Shown: one piece after another, positions 30,550 through 40,419 of the stretch
How positions within the stretch are numbered: position 1 is the first letter of the stretch
How the letters are laid out: every line of letters begins with the position of its first letter
Source of the DNA: Paenarthrobacter nitroguajacolicus JCM 14115
GTDB lineage: Bacteria > Actinomycetota > Actinomycetes > Actinomycetales > Micrococcaceae
NCBI GenBank assembly: GCA_001313365.1
Contig: BBFS01000037.1
Span: 1-42,191 of the forward strand
Length of the DNA stretch: 42,191 nucleotides
Reading direction: 5' to 3'
Notes under the pieces: model-generated
Database searches by the model: none
What the model saw: the letters and a program-made list of their open reading frames with translations, nothing else
Told to the model about the DNA's origin: nothing
Position numbers and translations under genes: made by a program

Positions 30550-30824
30550 GCATGCAGGACTGGATGTTGCCGGAGCGCCGGACGGTTCTGAGAAGTATGT
30601 TTATTGTCCCACGGCGTGCTGACCGTGCAATTACCCGTCGTGTTGCGCCTGGGTCGCGAACTGGGGGCGGTGGATGGCAGTCCTGGGTGATCCAGCACGT
30701 CTCGAAGCCGCCGCGATGACCGTCGAACTGGCGTTCCCGACGACGACAGACACGCTGCTGTTGGTGATTCGCCCAAGGTCTCCGGCACATCGCGGAACTC
30801 GCCAGGTCAAGGCCCTGTAAATGA

Positions 30825-31097
30825 TCAGGTCGCTTCCGTGACGGCCATGATGCCAATCGATGCCCACGGTCGAGGATGTTCGCAAGGTTCGCTCGGGTCA
30901 GGAATGCGGGGGCTGCCGACCGACATAATTGTACTAACCCAAGACAGGAGCACGAACGACAATGCCATAGCGACCCGGGCCGGAAGCCTTAATCTTCCCT
31001 TGGAAGAGGCAAGTTCGAAAAACCGATAGCGGCTTGTCACGGGTAGAACGGCCGCCGGGGGGGTGTTCACGGATGTGTTTGATTCGGTGATGGCCAT
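30825..31097 (-). CDS. Short or truncated membrane protein of unknown function
   Basis: A 90-aa frame starts MAITESNTSVNTPPAAVLPV, then a basic stretch (SSKGRLRLPARV) and a hydrophobic helix AMALSFVLLSWVSTIM around residues 43-58. The rest (RIPDPSEPCEHPRP) has no recognisable pattern. It looks like the N-terminus of a transporter cut short after its first helix, or a small membrane protein. I cannot name a family. Confidence 0.35.
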   Translation of the reverse strand: MAITESNTSVNTPPAAVLPVTSRYRFFELASSKGRLRLPARVAMALSFVLLSWVSTIMSVGSPRIPDPSEPCEHPRPWASIGIMAVTEAT

Positions 31098-31269
31098 CGT
31101 TCGCCCCCCGTCGTGGAGTGCAATCGAAAGCAGATGGACAACAGCCGGACCTACCTTTGCGAGATCGTATTCGGGACCCCGAAGAACCCAGCACCGCGAG
31201 GCCCTCACCCCCCCGCTGTTTAGACCGAGGATAGCGATTGCCGACTACTAACGCGTCATCCGCGGGTTG

Positions 31270-31436
31270 AGCCTCGGAACGCTGCCACGCTGGCGCATGT
31301 CCTCTCAGGCATCATGTTCCTCAGCATGGCGGCCACCATCAACATCTCCAGGACCGTTGACGAAATCCTCTCCGAGATCTCCGAACAGGTTTCCGTTCTC
31401 TTGCTCGAAGGCGGAACGAACCGACCGGGTGATTGA
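31270..31436 (+). pseudogene. Fragment resembling a regulator C-terminus
   Basis: One frame reads NAATLAHVLSGIMFLSMAAT followed by RTVDEILSEISEQVSVLLLE and stops at 31436. This helical pattern resembles the C-terminal ligand domain of TetR-type proteins. No N-terminal DNA-binding part is found upstream. It is probably a remnant and the assignment is weak. Confidence 0.25.
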
Positions 31437-31449
31437 TTGTTGCGATTGG

Positions 31450-32441
31450 TTACATAGCGCTGGCTGCGGTGGTCCTCACTGCCGGGGGGGACGGGTCGCC
31501 GCGGAAGATGCGCCGGTAGGCGAGTGGGGGGGAGACGCCGATGGCGGCATTGAGGTGTTCTCGTAGTGATGTGCCGCCGGCGAATCCGACTTGGCCGGCG
31601 ATCTCGTCCACGGGCAGGTCGGTGCTTTCCAGGAAGTGCCGTGCCCGGTCGATGCGCTGTTGGATCAGCCAGCGTCCCGGCTCATGCCCACCTCTTCGGT
31701 GAAGCGTCGGGCGAAGGTGCGCACGCTCATGTGGTTGTGCTCCGCGAGGTCCGCCAGGGCAATTGGCTGGTGGAGGTTCTCCAGTGCCCATTCGCGGGCG
31801 GCGGCTGTTCCGTTGAGGGTGGTTTCGGGAACTATGTGCTGGATGTATTGCGCCTGCCTCCGTCGCGCCATGGAGGGAAAACGCACATGCGGGCCACCTG
31901 GTTGGCTACTTCGCTGCCGTGGTCCTTGCGGATGAGGTGCAGGCAGACGTCGAGTCCAGAGGCGGCGCCTGCTGAGGTCAGCACGTCGCCGTCGTCGATG
32001 AACAGGACGTCCGGGCCGAGTGCAACTTGCGGGAACCATGAGCGGAAGATGTCTGCGGCGGCCCAGTGGGTGGTGGCCGGCCTGCCGTCGAGGAGACCGG
32101 CTGCGGCGAGGACGAAGGCGCCGGTGCAGATCGATACGAGGCGGGTGCCAGGGGGTCAGGGATGCCAGGGCCTGGGCCACGCCTGGCGGCACTTCCCGGG
32201 TCGCGGCAGTGGCAGTGAAAGGCGGGATGACGATAGTCTCGGCCGTGCGCAGCACCTCCGGGCCGTGTTCGACGGTGATTGAGAAGTCGGAGTCCGTGCG
32301 TACCGGGTTGCCGTCAACGCTGCAGGTAAGGACCTCATAGCGGCCGTCTGCGGCTCCGAAGACCCGGCTGGGAATTCCCAGCTCAAAGGGGGGGTACACG
32401 CCGTCGATGGCCAGGACGACGACTCGCTGAATGTGCGCCAT
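31450..32441 (-). CDS. GlxA-type AraC regulator with DJ-1/PfpI domain, frameshifted
   Basis: The N-terminal amidotransferase-like (DJ-1/PfpI) domain reads RVVVLAIDGVYPPFELGIPS, and a nucleophile-elbow-like CTGAFVLAAAGLLDG appears in a shifted frame. The C-terminal AraC helix-turn-helix reads IALADLAEHNHMSVRTFARR and LPVDEIAGQVGFAGGTSLRE. The restored length of about 330 aa fits. Breaks are near 32152, 31850, 31682 and the G run 31527-31532. It is divergent from the oxidoreductase at 32610 and probably controls it. Confidence 0.87.
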
Positions 32442-32609
32442 GGCGTGATCCCGTCGAGAGTTGTTATTGACGTCATCCTAGCGCACGACGGCGGCGATCA
32501 GGTGGAACCGGTAATCAGTCGCCCCCCCCATCAATGCCGTGGCGGGAACCCGTTGAAAAATGGCATTCACGCCATGGCGCTGGCAGGCAATGGCTGCGAC
32601 TGTGGACGC

Positions 32610-33598
32610 ATGACAAAATCCGATATCAGCACCATGCTCGCCGTTCGCCAGGAAACCCACGGTTCCCCCGAGGTACTTGAGGTGATCGAAGTTCCCAGGC
32701 CCGTCCCGGGTATGAGTGAGGTCCTGATCGCCGTTCGTGCGGCCGGCGTCAACCCTACCGACTGGTGGAACCGCGCCCGATCCATGACCATCGACCGCCT
32801 GCCGCTCGTCCTAGGCTGGGACGTCTCCGGAGTCGTCGAGGCGGTCGGCCCCCGGCGTTACCCTGTTCAAGGTGGGTGACGAGGTCTTCGGCATGCTGCC
32901 CTACCCCCCACGGGGGGTGGCTCCCACGCCGAGTACGTGACCGCCCCCGCCCGTTCCTTCGCCCACAAGCCCCCCCGGCATCGACCATGTTCAGGCCGGT
33001 GCCCTGCCACTGGCCGCCCTCACCGCGTACCAGGCACTCGTGGACACCGCCAACGTCCAGCCAGGACAGCGCGTCCTGATCCACGCGGCGGCCGGCGGCG
33101 TCGGCCATCTCGCCGTCCAGATAGCCAAGTCCCGCGGCGCCTACGTCATCGGCACAGCCAGCGCCGCCAAGCACGACTTCCTGCGTTCCCTGGGAGCGGA
33201 CGAGGCCATTGATTACCGCACCGTCGATTTCGCTGACGTCATCACGGACATAGACGTGGTGCTCGACCCCCCCTTTCGTTGGACTCAGCCGCACGTACCC
33301 GCTCCCTCGCCGTGCTACGGCCGGGAGGAACGCTCGTCTCGATCCTCCTGTGCCCATCGACCCAACGAACTGGCAGGCATCGCCGCGCGGGGCATCCGCT
33401 TCGAGAGCCTCCTTGTTGAAGCAGACCGGGCCGGAATGCAGGCCATCGCCGAACTCGTCGAAACCGGCGCCCTGCGAGCCCACATTGAGGCCGCCTTTCC
33501 CCCCCTCGCCGAGGCCGCCAAGGCCCACACGCTCGGCGAGACCGGCCGCACAAGGGGCAAGATTGTGCTGACCGTTGAGGGGGCTCCCTGCCAAGTGA
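32610..33598 (+). CDS. NADP-dependent quinone-oxidoreductase-like enzyme, frameshifted
   Basis: A zinc-free medium-chain reductase. It reads VLEVIEVPRPVPGMSEVLIA, AAGVNPTDWWNRAR, LVLGWDVSGVVEAVGPG and VGDEVFGMLPYPHGG, then the NADP loop VLIHAAAGGVGHLAVQIAKS and a C-terminus TRGKIVLTVEG. No zinc-binding cysteines are visible. ATG at 32610 is the likely start. Reading the run 33579-33583 as four G gives the end LPAK at 33598 and about 329 aa. Breaks occur near 32850, 32905-32921, 32971-32976, 33268-33274 and 33330. The divergent GlxA-type gene is its probable regulator. Confidence 0.85.
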
Positions 33599-34186
33599 AG
33601 CAAAATCGAGCTCTACGGATGAGCAAACCCAACGCCCGGACGGAGCACTCGCAAGGCAAGGAATGAGATAGTAACCTGTCGATGCGCCTGACCTTTGCCT
33701 GTCGGCTTTCCTCAGCGACCCGGCCTTTGATTGCGCACGGACCAACTCAAGTTCAAGCGCGACACTGCTTGCAGTGCCCCCGATCGAACAGCGCACTTTA
33801 TCCATGTGACGCCGTAGAACACCGGTAACCGGCTCACCTCCGACCCTGGAGCGGGACGCCGCCACGGATTGTGAAAACATCGCCCCCTTCAGGTTCCGGA
33901 GGCTGACCATCGGCAGGACCGTCCCGGTTGAGCAGGTCAGGCGAGTTGAAGAGCCATTCGTTGAAGGCGGGCCCGTTCGGGATCGTAGTCTGGCAAACCT
34001 GGCACTCTAAACCGGCTCTGTTTTTGGTTTTACAGGCTGTTTCCGTTACGTCTCGGTGAGACCTAATAGCCCAACGCTTATGGCGGGCCAGGAGGCACAA
34101 AGAGTGGCCCAAGCCATCGTCGAGGCCGCGGAGTACACGGATCATCGCCTGCCTGAACTGTTCTGCGACTTCGACCGGTCCAGGTT
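33599..34186. other. Stretch without recognisable genes
   Basis: Frames here give only low-information peptides. A minus-strand frame (GPAFNEWLFNSPDLLNRD) is open through 33834-34229, but its start lies inside the tRNA-like sequence and it matches nothing I know. It lies next to a probable integration site and may be leftover element DNA. Confidence 0.3.
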
Positions 34187-34230
34187 TCCGAAGCCGGTAC
34201 CATACCGGTTCGAGTCCCACCTCGGGCACA
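34187..34230 (+). other. tRNA-like 3' fragment, candidate attachment site
   Basis: GGTTCGAGTCCCACCTCGGGCAC ends a sequence beginning TTTCCGAAGCC. It looks like the T-loop and acceptor end of an actinobacterial tRNA (anticodon-like CCG, Arg-type). The T-stem partner and the 5' half (expected GCCCGAG) are absent, so it is not a tRNA gene. It is followed immediately by a terminator, as real tRNA genes often are. Such fragments are left by elements that integrate into tRNA 3' ends. Confidence 0.4.
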
Positions 34231-34234
34231 GCAG

Positions 34235-34261
34235 ATCCCCCCCTCGTCAGAGGGGATTTTT
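34235..34261 (+). terminator. Rho-independent terminator
   Basis: ATCCCC and GGGGAT flank a short loop and are followed by five T. If the seven-base C run (34237-34243) is really four, the stem becomes a perfect 8-bp ATCCCCTC/GAGGGGAT with loop GTCA. It lies directly after the tRNA-like fragment. Confidence 0.75.
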
Positions 34262-34655
34262 GCTTTAACGTGTGTACAAAGCTGGTGATGGCGTCCCTCT
34301 GACGCTAGTGCGCGGCTCCGGCCTGGCCGCCGCGGTGGCCTGCACAGGTGTTTGGGTGGCGGGTCAGGGCCCTGGCTGGTCGGACCTCCGCCTGCTGTGT
34401 CTGTACTCGGGCTATGCGTTCCTTTCTTGGTTGTGGCGGCCTGGTTGGCCGCTTACCTGTCATGGTCCGTACCTGACTTGATGACATGACTTGGGCAATT
34501 TTTCCTAAAGTCTTTCCTGACTAGCTGCTCCGACCGGGCTATGTGCGTGGGTCTGGAAGGACATTTATTCGGCCAAAGGGGGGGGTGTGGACATTGTCCA
34601 CACTTAAATCTGTTTTACTACCTGGTCGCGGTTGGCTTGTTCCGCTCTCCTAGCC
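34262..34655. other. Stretch without recognisable genes
   Basis: No frame shows family motifs or a good ribosome site. A G run sits at 34577-34583. It lies between the terminator and the IS110 remnant. Confidence 0.3.
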
Positions 34656-35417
34656 CTACAAGAGTTCATTGACGGCACATGGCAGAACGACATGCTGCTG
34701 CCGAGCAAAGTTCTGACGGAGGGCTGCTGCTTCGTCCGAGGGGCCTTCTTTGTCATAGGGGGTCCGGGTGCGAGGTCGGTCGGGAGGTGCGGGCGTAGGT
34801 GCGTTCGGCGCCGTCGTGCCGGGGGGGAGGTCTACGTGGAGGGTGGCGCCGATGTGGTTGGTGTCTACGGTGAGGCAGACGAGGCCTTCCTGGGGCCAGA
34901 AGCCGAGGATGTGTCCGATGAAGCTGAGCTTGATGCAGGCGTCTTCGAGGAGCTTCTCCAGACGCTGGATCTCGCGGGTTCTTTCCCTGGTGATGATGGT
35001 GCTTGCACGGGTCAGGTCCCGCAGTTCACGGATCGGCGGCGGGGGGGGCACGAAGGAGGCACGTACCAGCCCATGGGCGCCCAGGTCGGCTAGCCAGGCC
35101 GCGTCCGAGACGTCTGTTTTGCGGCCCGGGACGTTCCTGGCTTCCCGGGCATTGACCAGCATGACGGCCAGCCCCCTCGTCTTCGAGCAGGTAGTAGAAG
35201 GGCCGCCAGTAGTCGCTCGTTGCTTCCATCACGACCAGGGTTACGTGCTCATTGAGGAGGTGTTCTTTCGGGTCCAGGATCCGGCCGGTCATCGCGGTCC
35301 AGGTCGTCACGGCGGACGTGGTGGGCTTGGCCCCCCCCGGCCTTGGATGCGGATGCAGACCTTCGCGTCCTTCTTCGACACATCGATGCCCGCGCAGCGC
35401 GGGTGAATGACCTCCAT
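34656..35417 (-). pseudogene. Truncated IS110-family transposase
   Basis: The N-terminal DEDD (RuvC-like) domain is visible: MEVIHPRCAGIDVSKKDAKV at the start (ATG 35417), VTLVVMEATSDYWRPFYYL, and NVPGRKTDVSDAAWLADL, then ELRDLTRASTIITRERTREI and RLEKLLEDACIKLS. Homology stops near 34900 after GHILG. The C-terminal domain with the catalytic serine is missing, replaced by unrelated sequence to 34656. Frames shift at 35042-35047, 35175 and 35331-35337. IS110 elements carry a guide ('bridge') RNA beside the transposase, so the upstream flank could hold its relic. Confidence 0.75.
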
Positions 35418-35817
35418 GCCCGATCACCTTCCGAAGTCGTTTCTGCGGATAAGGTGTCTGTGTTCCGGGGGAGGGCGGATAAACAACAAATCTGACATTC
35501 GTGCTCAAAGGCAACATTCCACGGTCCCGCGGACAAGAAGAAGTTGTGCCTCCACCACCAAACTGATAATCAGGCTCACCGGCACCATAGAACGACCGGG
35601 TCGACCGAAACACACTCACCAGTCTGTTCCCGGACCATGGAACAGCACCAGATGGCTCACCGTCCCAGGTGTCGGGGGACGCATATTTTCCACCCCCACG
35701 GCGGAGCGAAGCCCCCCCTTGAGAACTGATAACGGAGTCACAATAAGGAGCGAGTTAGGCGCCTATTTCTGCTGACCATCTCCTCTAGGGGGAACAGCCC
35801 TCGGGAGCGGGCATCCG
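35418..35817. other. Flank of the IS110 remnant, no gene seen
   Basis: About 400 bases between the IS110 start and the AEC transporter end carry no convincing coding frame. In IS110-subgroup elements the non-coding bridge RNA lies on this side of the transposase. I cannot confirm a fold by eye. Confidence 0.3.
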
Positions 35818-36754
35818 TTAGGCCAGCAGTTGAGCAACGGCAAGCATGACAGGGACGGCCACCACTGTAGTGATCAGCACGGTGTCCTGTGCTGAGACCA
35901 AGCCAATTTGATATCGGCTGGCCACGATAAACACGTTTTGAGCCGTCGGCATAGCGGCCACAACGACGGCAGCGAAAAGCGCCGTGGAATCCAGATGGAG
36001 GACGAATCTGGCGAAGGCATAGGCGAGGAACGGATGAACGACCAATTTGAAGCCGCTCGCGAGGAGAGTGTCAAGCCGACGGCCATCAGCCGCCTTCAGC
36101 GGGACTGATCCGTTCAAGCTCATGCCAAATGCTACGAGGATGGTCGGGATAGCTGCCGCGCCCATCAGACGAATTGGTTCCATGATCAAATCCGGAACCT
36201 GAATACCCGCGGCCGCTACGGCCAAGCCAAGGGCTGATCCTACAATCACCGGGTTTCGAAGGATCGTTAACAACAGCTGCCAAGGACTAGTGCGTGGCCC
36301 ACCAGTGGTGGCGTCCAGGCCCATAAGCATCAAGGGGGTGAAGAAGGCGAGTTGGAATATTATGAGTGGCGCTACGTAACCGCTATCTCCGAGGACAAAT
36401 GCGGCGATGGGGGATTCCAAGATTGCCCCCCCAGTTTGCCAGCGAAGCGCTCATGGCCCCCCCCATAAGGGACTCGGATATGGTGCGTTTAAGAAACAGC
36501 TTTACGACTAGAAAAAAGAGGACAGCTGTCGACAGCGACCCCCCCGCGGCAGCCACAAATAGCGGAGCCGCAAAGATGGCTTGCAAGTCAGCGTGACTGA
36601 GGATTTCGAAGAGCAGAGCCGGGCTCGCGACATAGAAGGCGAAGGCGCTGAGAGACGTTCGGGCATCTCGTGTCAGGATGCCTCTGCGAGCAACAAAGAT
36701 CCCCACGAAAATAAGCATCCAAACCACAAAGAAACCGGCGAGAACACCTAGCAT
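35818..36754 (-). CDS. AEC-family (auxin efflux carrier-like) transporter, frameshifted
   Basis: A 10-helix inner-membrane permease of the AEC group, which includes malonate and other organic-acid carriers. It reads VLAGFFVVWMLIFVGIFVAR, AFAFYVASPALLFEIL, the conserved ANWGNLGIPIAAFVLGD (across two C runs at 36426-36431 and 36458-36463), and AAAIPTILVAFGMSLNGS. The end is PVMLAVAQLLA at 35818. About 312 aa is normal. ATG at 36754 lacks a clear ribosome site. As part of module 2 it may move the aromatic or carboxylic substrate. Confidence 0.85.
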
Positions 36755-37353
36755 CGAAGGGGGGGCTTCGCAACGGTACCCGCGTCATAACCAGCGCCCT
36801 TGTCCGACTGCGTTGACAGCGAACGCGCCAGTGAGCTGCGATGCAACGCTTGCTGTCGAGAGGGGGGGCTTCCATGTCGTACTTTCTTCAAGCTTCCAAA
36901 TCGGTGATGCCAGGAATTCCGGAATCACATGAACTCTCTACACGCCTGCTGCGCGAGAAGTTGATGTGAGCAGACGGTGTGGCCAGGCTGGCAGCAATCC
37001 CGCCCAAGAGCGTTTGAGGTTTGATCCACGGTCTAAATGGGGGGGCGGTCAGGAACAGGCGGTAGCGATTAGGTGGACCGGTCCTTGTGGTGTTCTGAGA
37101 GGGAGTGCTTCCTCGGCGATCGAAATGAGTTCTGCCTTGGGGGGGGACGCGCGTCAGTTCCAGAGCTGCGGTGAGCGCCCGTAATTGGACCGTCATGACG
37201 GTAGGGATCTGTGCATGCGAGATTTACATTGAAGCGTCCGCCGCTGGCACTGTTATTCCGACGATAACAGTTCGCTTCTTGCCGACGGGATGACAAGCGA
37301 CTCGTGATTCGCGTCAGTGTTCCCGAGGAAATCTCTGGGTGTCCGTGACACCT
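36755..37353. other. Non-coding or decayed stretch
   Basis: A minus-strand frame of 102 codons (36888-37196) is proline/arginine-rich without family motifs and is probably spurious. No RNA gene was recognised. It should contain the promoter for the AEC gene. Confidence 0.35.
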
Positions 37354-37770
37354 TCAGCCTTGCTGCCCCTTACTTCCCATTTTGAACTCTGAGATGACCT
37401 TTTCGGCTATTCGGAAGGATTCCTGTGCCGCCGGCGCGCCACAGTAGACCATTGTTTGAAGCAGAACTTCCAGGATCTCTTCTTCTGTCAGGCCGTTGTT
37501 AAGGGCCCCACGGACGTGCCCTGCCAACTCAGTCGAACGGTTCAACGCTGTCAACATTCCCAGGGTGAGTATGCTCCGGGATTTCAGGTCCAACCCTGGT
37601 CGGCTCCAGACCTTTCCCCAGGCATATTCAGTGATCAAGTCCTGTATCGGGCGTGAGAAAGGGCTGCTGCTTTCGAGCGTTTGCTCAACATGAGGAAGCC
37701 CCATCACCTTCTTCCGCACGCTGAGCCCCCCCACGTCATAGCTTTCGGTTTTAGTCTTTGGCTTATTCAA
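37354..37770 (-). CDS. Carboxymuconolactone decarboxylase family protein, PcaC-like
   Basis: An uninterrupted 138-aa frame in the C-terminal half. It closely follows the 4-carboxymuconolactone decarboxylase pattern: LSVRKKVMGLPHVEQTLE, FSRPIQDLITEYAWGKVWSR, LGMLTALNRSTELAGHVRGA and EEEILEVLLQTMVYCGAPAA. No CxxC peroxidase motif is present, which argues against AhpD. In the protocatechuate branch of the beta-ketoadipate pathway, PcaC decarboxylates 4-carboxymuconolactone. Beside a LigM-type demethylase this fits an aromatic-acid route (vanillate-type compounds give protocatechuate), although no other pca genes are here. The start is ATG at 37770 with a weak ribosome site. Confidence 0.82.
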   Translation of the reverse strand: MNKPKTKTESYDVGGLSVRKKVMGLPHVEQTLESSSPFSRPIQDLITEYAWGKVWSRPGLDLKSRSILTLGMLTALNRSTELAGHVRGALNNGLTEEEILEVLLQTMVYCGAPAAQESFRIAEKVISEFKMGSKGQQG

Positions 37771-37843
37771 CTTGCTCTGCTTTCGCGATTGGTATTGCCC
37801 CCCCCTGACAATTTGGGCTTGCCCAGGGCGCGTGTCGGACTAG

Positions 37844-38059
37844 CTAGCTCCAGCGCTCCCACGTCTCTCCGTACGGGACTTCGGTACTGACAGCCACGGT
37901 GTAGGTCGATGGGTTGCGTCGTGTGACCAATATGCCGTGTTGGCGGTGTCTGACCGCAAACTCTCGTATTCTTTCGACGGCGGAAGTCAGGTCGTCCTGG
38001 AAGGTGGCCGCGCTGCGGATTACCAACTCCAGAGCGCTAAGGGATTCTACTGTTGACAT
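37844..38059 (-). CDS. Conserved-looking 71-aa protein overlapping folD copy 2
   Basis: [20 protein letters not shown] begins a short soluble protein with a helical first half ([16 protein letters not shown]) and a sheet-like end ([18 protein letters not shown]). The start is ATG at 38059 with AAAGAG upstream, inside the last codons of folD, giving a 23-base overlap that suggests coupled translation. It has no homopolymer break. I do not recognise the family. Its position as third gene after purU-folD suggests a link to the C1 or demethylase system. Confidence 0.6.
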   Translation of the reverse strand: MSTVESLSALELVIRSAATFQDDLTSAVERIREFAVRHRQHGILVTRRNPSTYTVAVSTEVPYGETWERWS

Positions 38060-38929
38060 TGTTCTCTTTCACGTCGTTGGCTTTCTGGGCTGCGGTGAGC
38101 GTGTTTACCAGCAGCATGGCTATGGTCATGGGGGGGCCCACTCCACCTGGTACTGGAGTGAGACGCCCGGCTATCGTTGACACGGCATCGAAATCAACGT
38201 CGCCCCTGAGCCTGTCGCCGTCTCGATGGATTCCTACGTCGATCACGGTGGCGCCCGGGCGTACCGCATCCGCGGTGATGATTCCCGGAACGCCTGCTGC
38301 GGCGATGAGGATGTCTGCGCTTTGGCAGATTTGATCCAAGTCCCTGGTACGTGAGTGGGCGACGGTGACGGTGGCGTTGCGTTCCAGAAGGAGTTGAGCC
38401 ATCGGCTTTCCAACTAGGCGGGAACGTCCGACAACTACAGCGGTCGCTCCTTCCAGGTCCACCTTGTATTCGTCAAGGAGGCGGAGGATACCGGCGGGCG
38501 TGCAGGGGGCGATGTCCGGGAAGACCCTGGGCCAGCAGGCCGGCGTTAGCAACGGTCAGGCCATCGATGTCCTTGTCAGCGGGAATGCGCGATAGGAGTT
38601 CTTCGGCGTTGATTTTTCCCGGTACCGGAAGCTGCACGAGGATGCCCGATACCGAGGGGTTAGCAGCCAGTTCATCGATGAGGTCTATAGCCTGCTGTTG
38701 AGTGACGTTGCCAGGCAGGTGGTGGTGAAGGTCTTGCATGCCGGCCTCCACGCACAGTCGGCGCTTGTTTCGTACATAGATTTCTGACGCTGGGTCGTCC
38801 CCCCCTATTAGGACAGTGGCGAGTCCTGGTTTTGCCTGGCCGGTTGCGGTCATTTCTGCAACGGCGGCCTTTACTTCCGCGCCGACTTTTTTTTGCCAGC
38901 GATCTCCCGTCCATCAAGATGGCGCTCAT
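38037..38929 (-). CDS. folD: Bifunctional methylene-THF dehydrogenase/cyclohydrolase, copy 2
   Basis: It has the same reactions as copy 1. Motifs are [57 protein letters not shown], and [20 protein letters not shown] (after a shift near 38510). These are followed by [36 protein letters not shown] and TPVPGGVGP. The start is ATG at 38929 (MSAILMDGR). A shift soon after, near 38890-38905, lies at an A8 run and a possible missing base. The stop at 38037 lies inside the next small gene. It is on the minus strand just downstream of purU copy 2, the same order as module 1. Confidence 0.9.
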
Positions 38930-39053
38930 AATTTCCGTTCCTTACCCCCCCAGCCAACACATTGATGATGAGGCTGGTGACAGCTATTGGCAGCGCAATG
39001 CGGCAAGCCATGTGGTGGTGGATGTGGTCGTCGTTTCAGGAGCGAACGATTCG

Positions 39054-39970
<917 letters not shown>

Positions 39971-39973
39971 CAT

Positions 39974-40419
39974 GAACTCCAATTGACAGTCGCTGTGTTT
40001 CAAGACGCGATCAGCGCCTCCATGCCAAACAGCTAAGCACCGGGGGTGGCCCCCCCAAAGCGCCTGCCTGTCCCTTGGGCTTTTGACGCCACCGGATGGG
40101 AATTGGGCCATAGACATAGGTCCGGTCCAGGCTCTGGGTTTTGGTCTTGAGCTCTTTCCGGAGCAGGCAACCCAGCTCCTGAGTACTTCCAGAGAAGTCC
40201 GGCTCCTCATGCCGCGCTTGGAGCCTCGGAAATTCAGCAACGGTTTGCGCTCTCTCGGCGTTTATCCCACCACCCCGCCTCTAAGATCGTGCAAATTCCC
40301 ATCCCCCCCTTCATTAACACCCCGGTGGTCGGCAGGGCGCGGTGTCCCCATGCCGCGGCCGATGCTTGAAGCGTCCGGTAAGAACAGACTCAAGCAGCGT
40401 CGCCATTGGAGAGAACGCC
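39974..40419. promoter_or_regulatory. Divergent promoter region between purU copy 2 and demethylase 2
   Basis: This 446-base region separates the divergently transcribed purU-folD pair and the demethylase, so shared control is likely. A minus frame extends the purU ORF upstream to 40240 but lacks family similarity and a ribosome site. No operator stands out by eye. Confidence 0.4.

Noticed and set aside
29573..30856. A 427-codon minus-strand frame
   Set aside because: It is the shadow of the 3-hydroxyisobutyryl-CoA hydrolase gene, rich in Arg and Pro, with no family motif.
33834..34229. A 131-codon minus frame beginning in the tRNA-like sequence
   Set aside because: Its N-terminus is an antisense reading of the tRNA end, a common false ORF, and the remainder matches nothing recognisable.
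34187..34230. A complete tRNA-Arg gene
   Set aside because: The T-stem does not pair fully and no 5' acceptor or D-arm is found upstream, so only a 3' fragment is supported.
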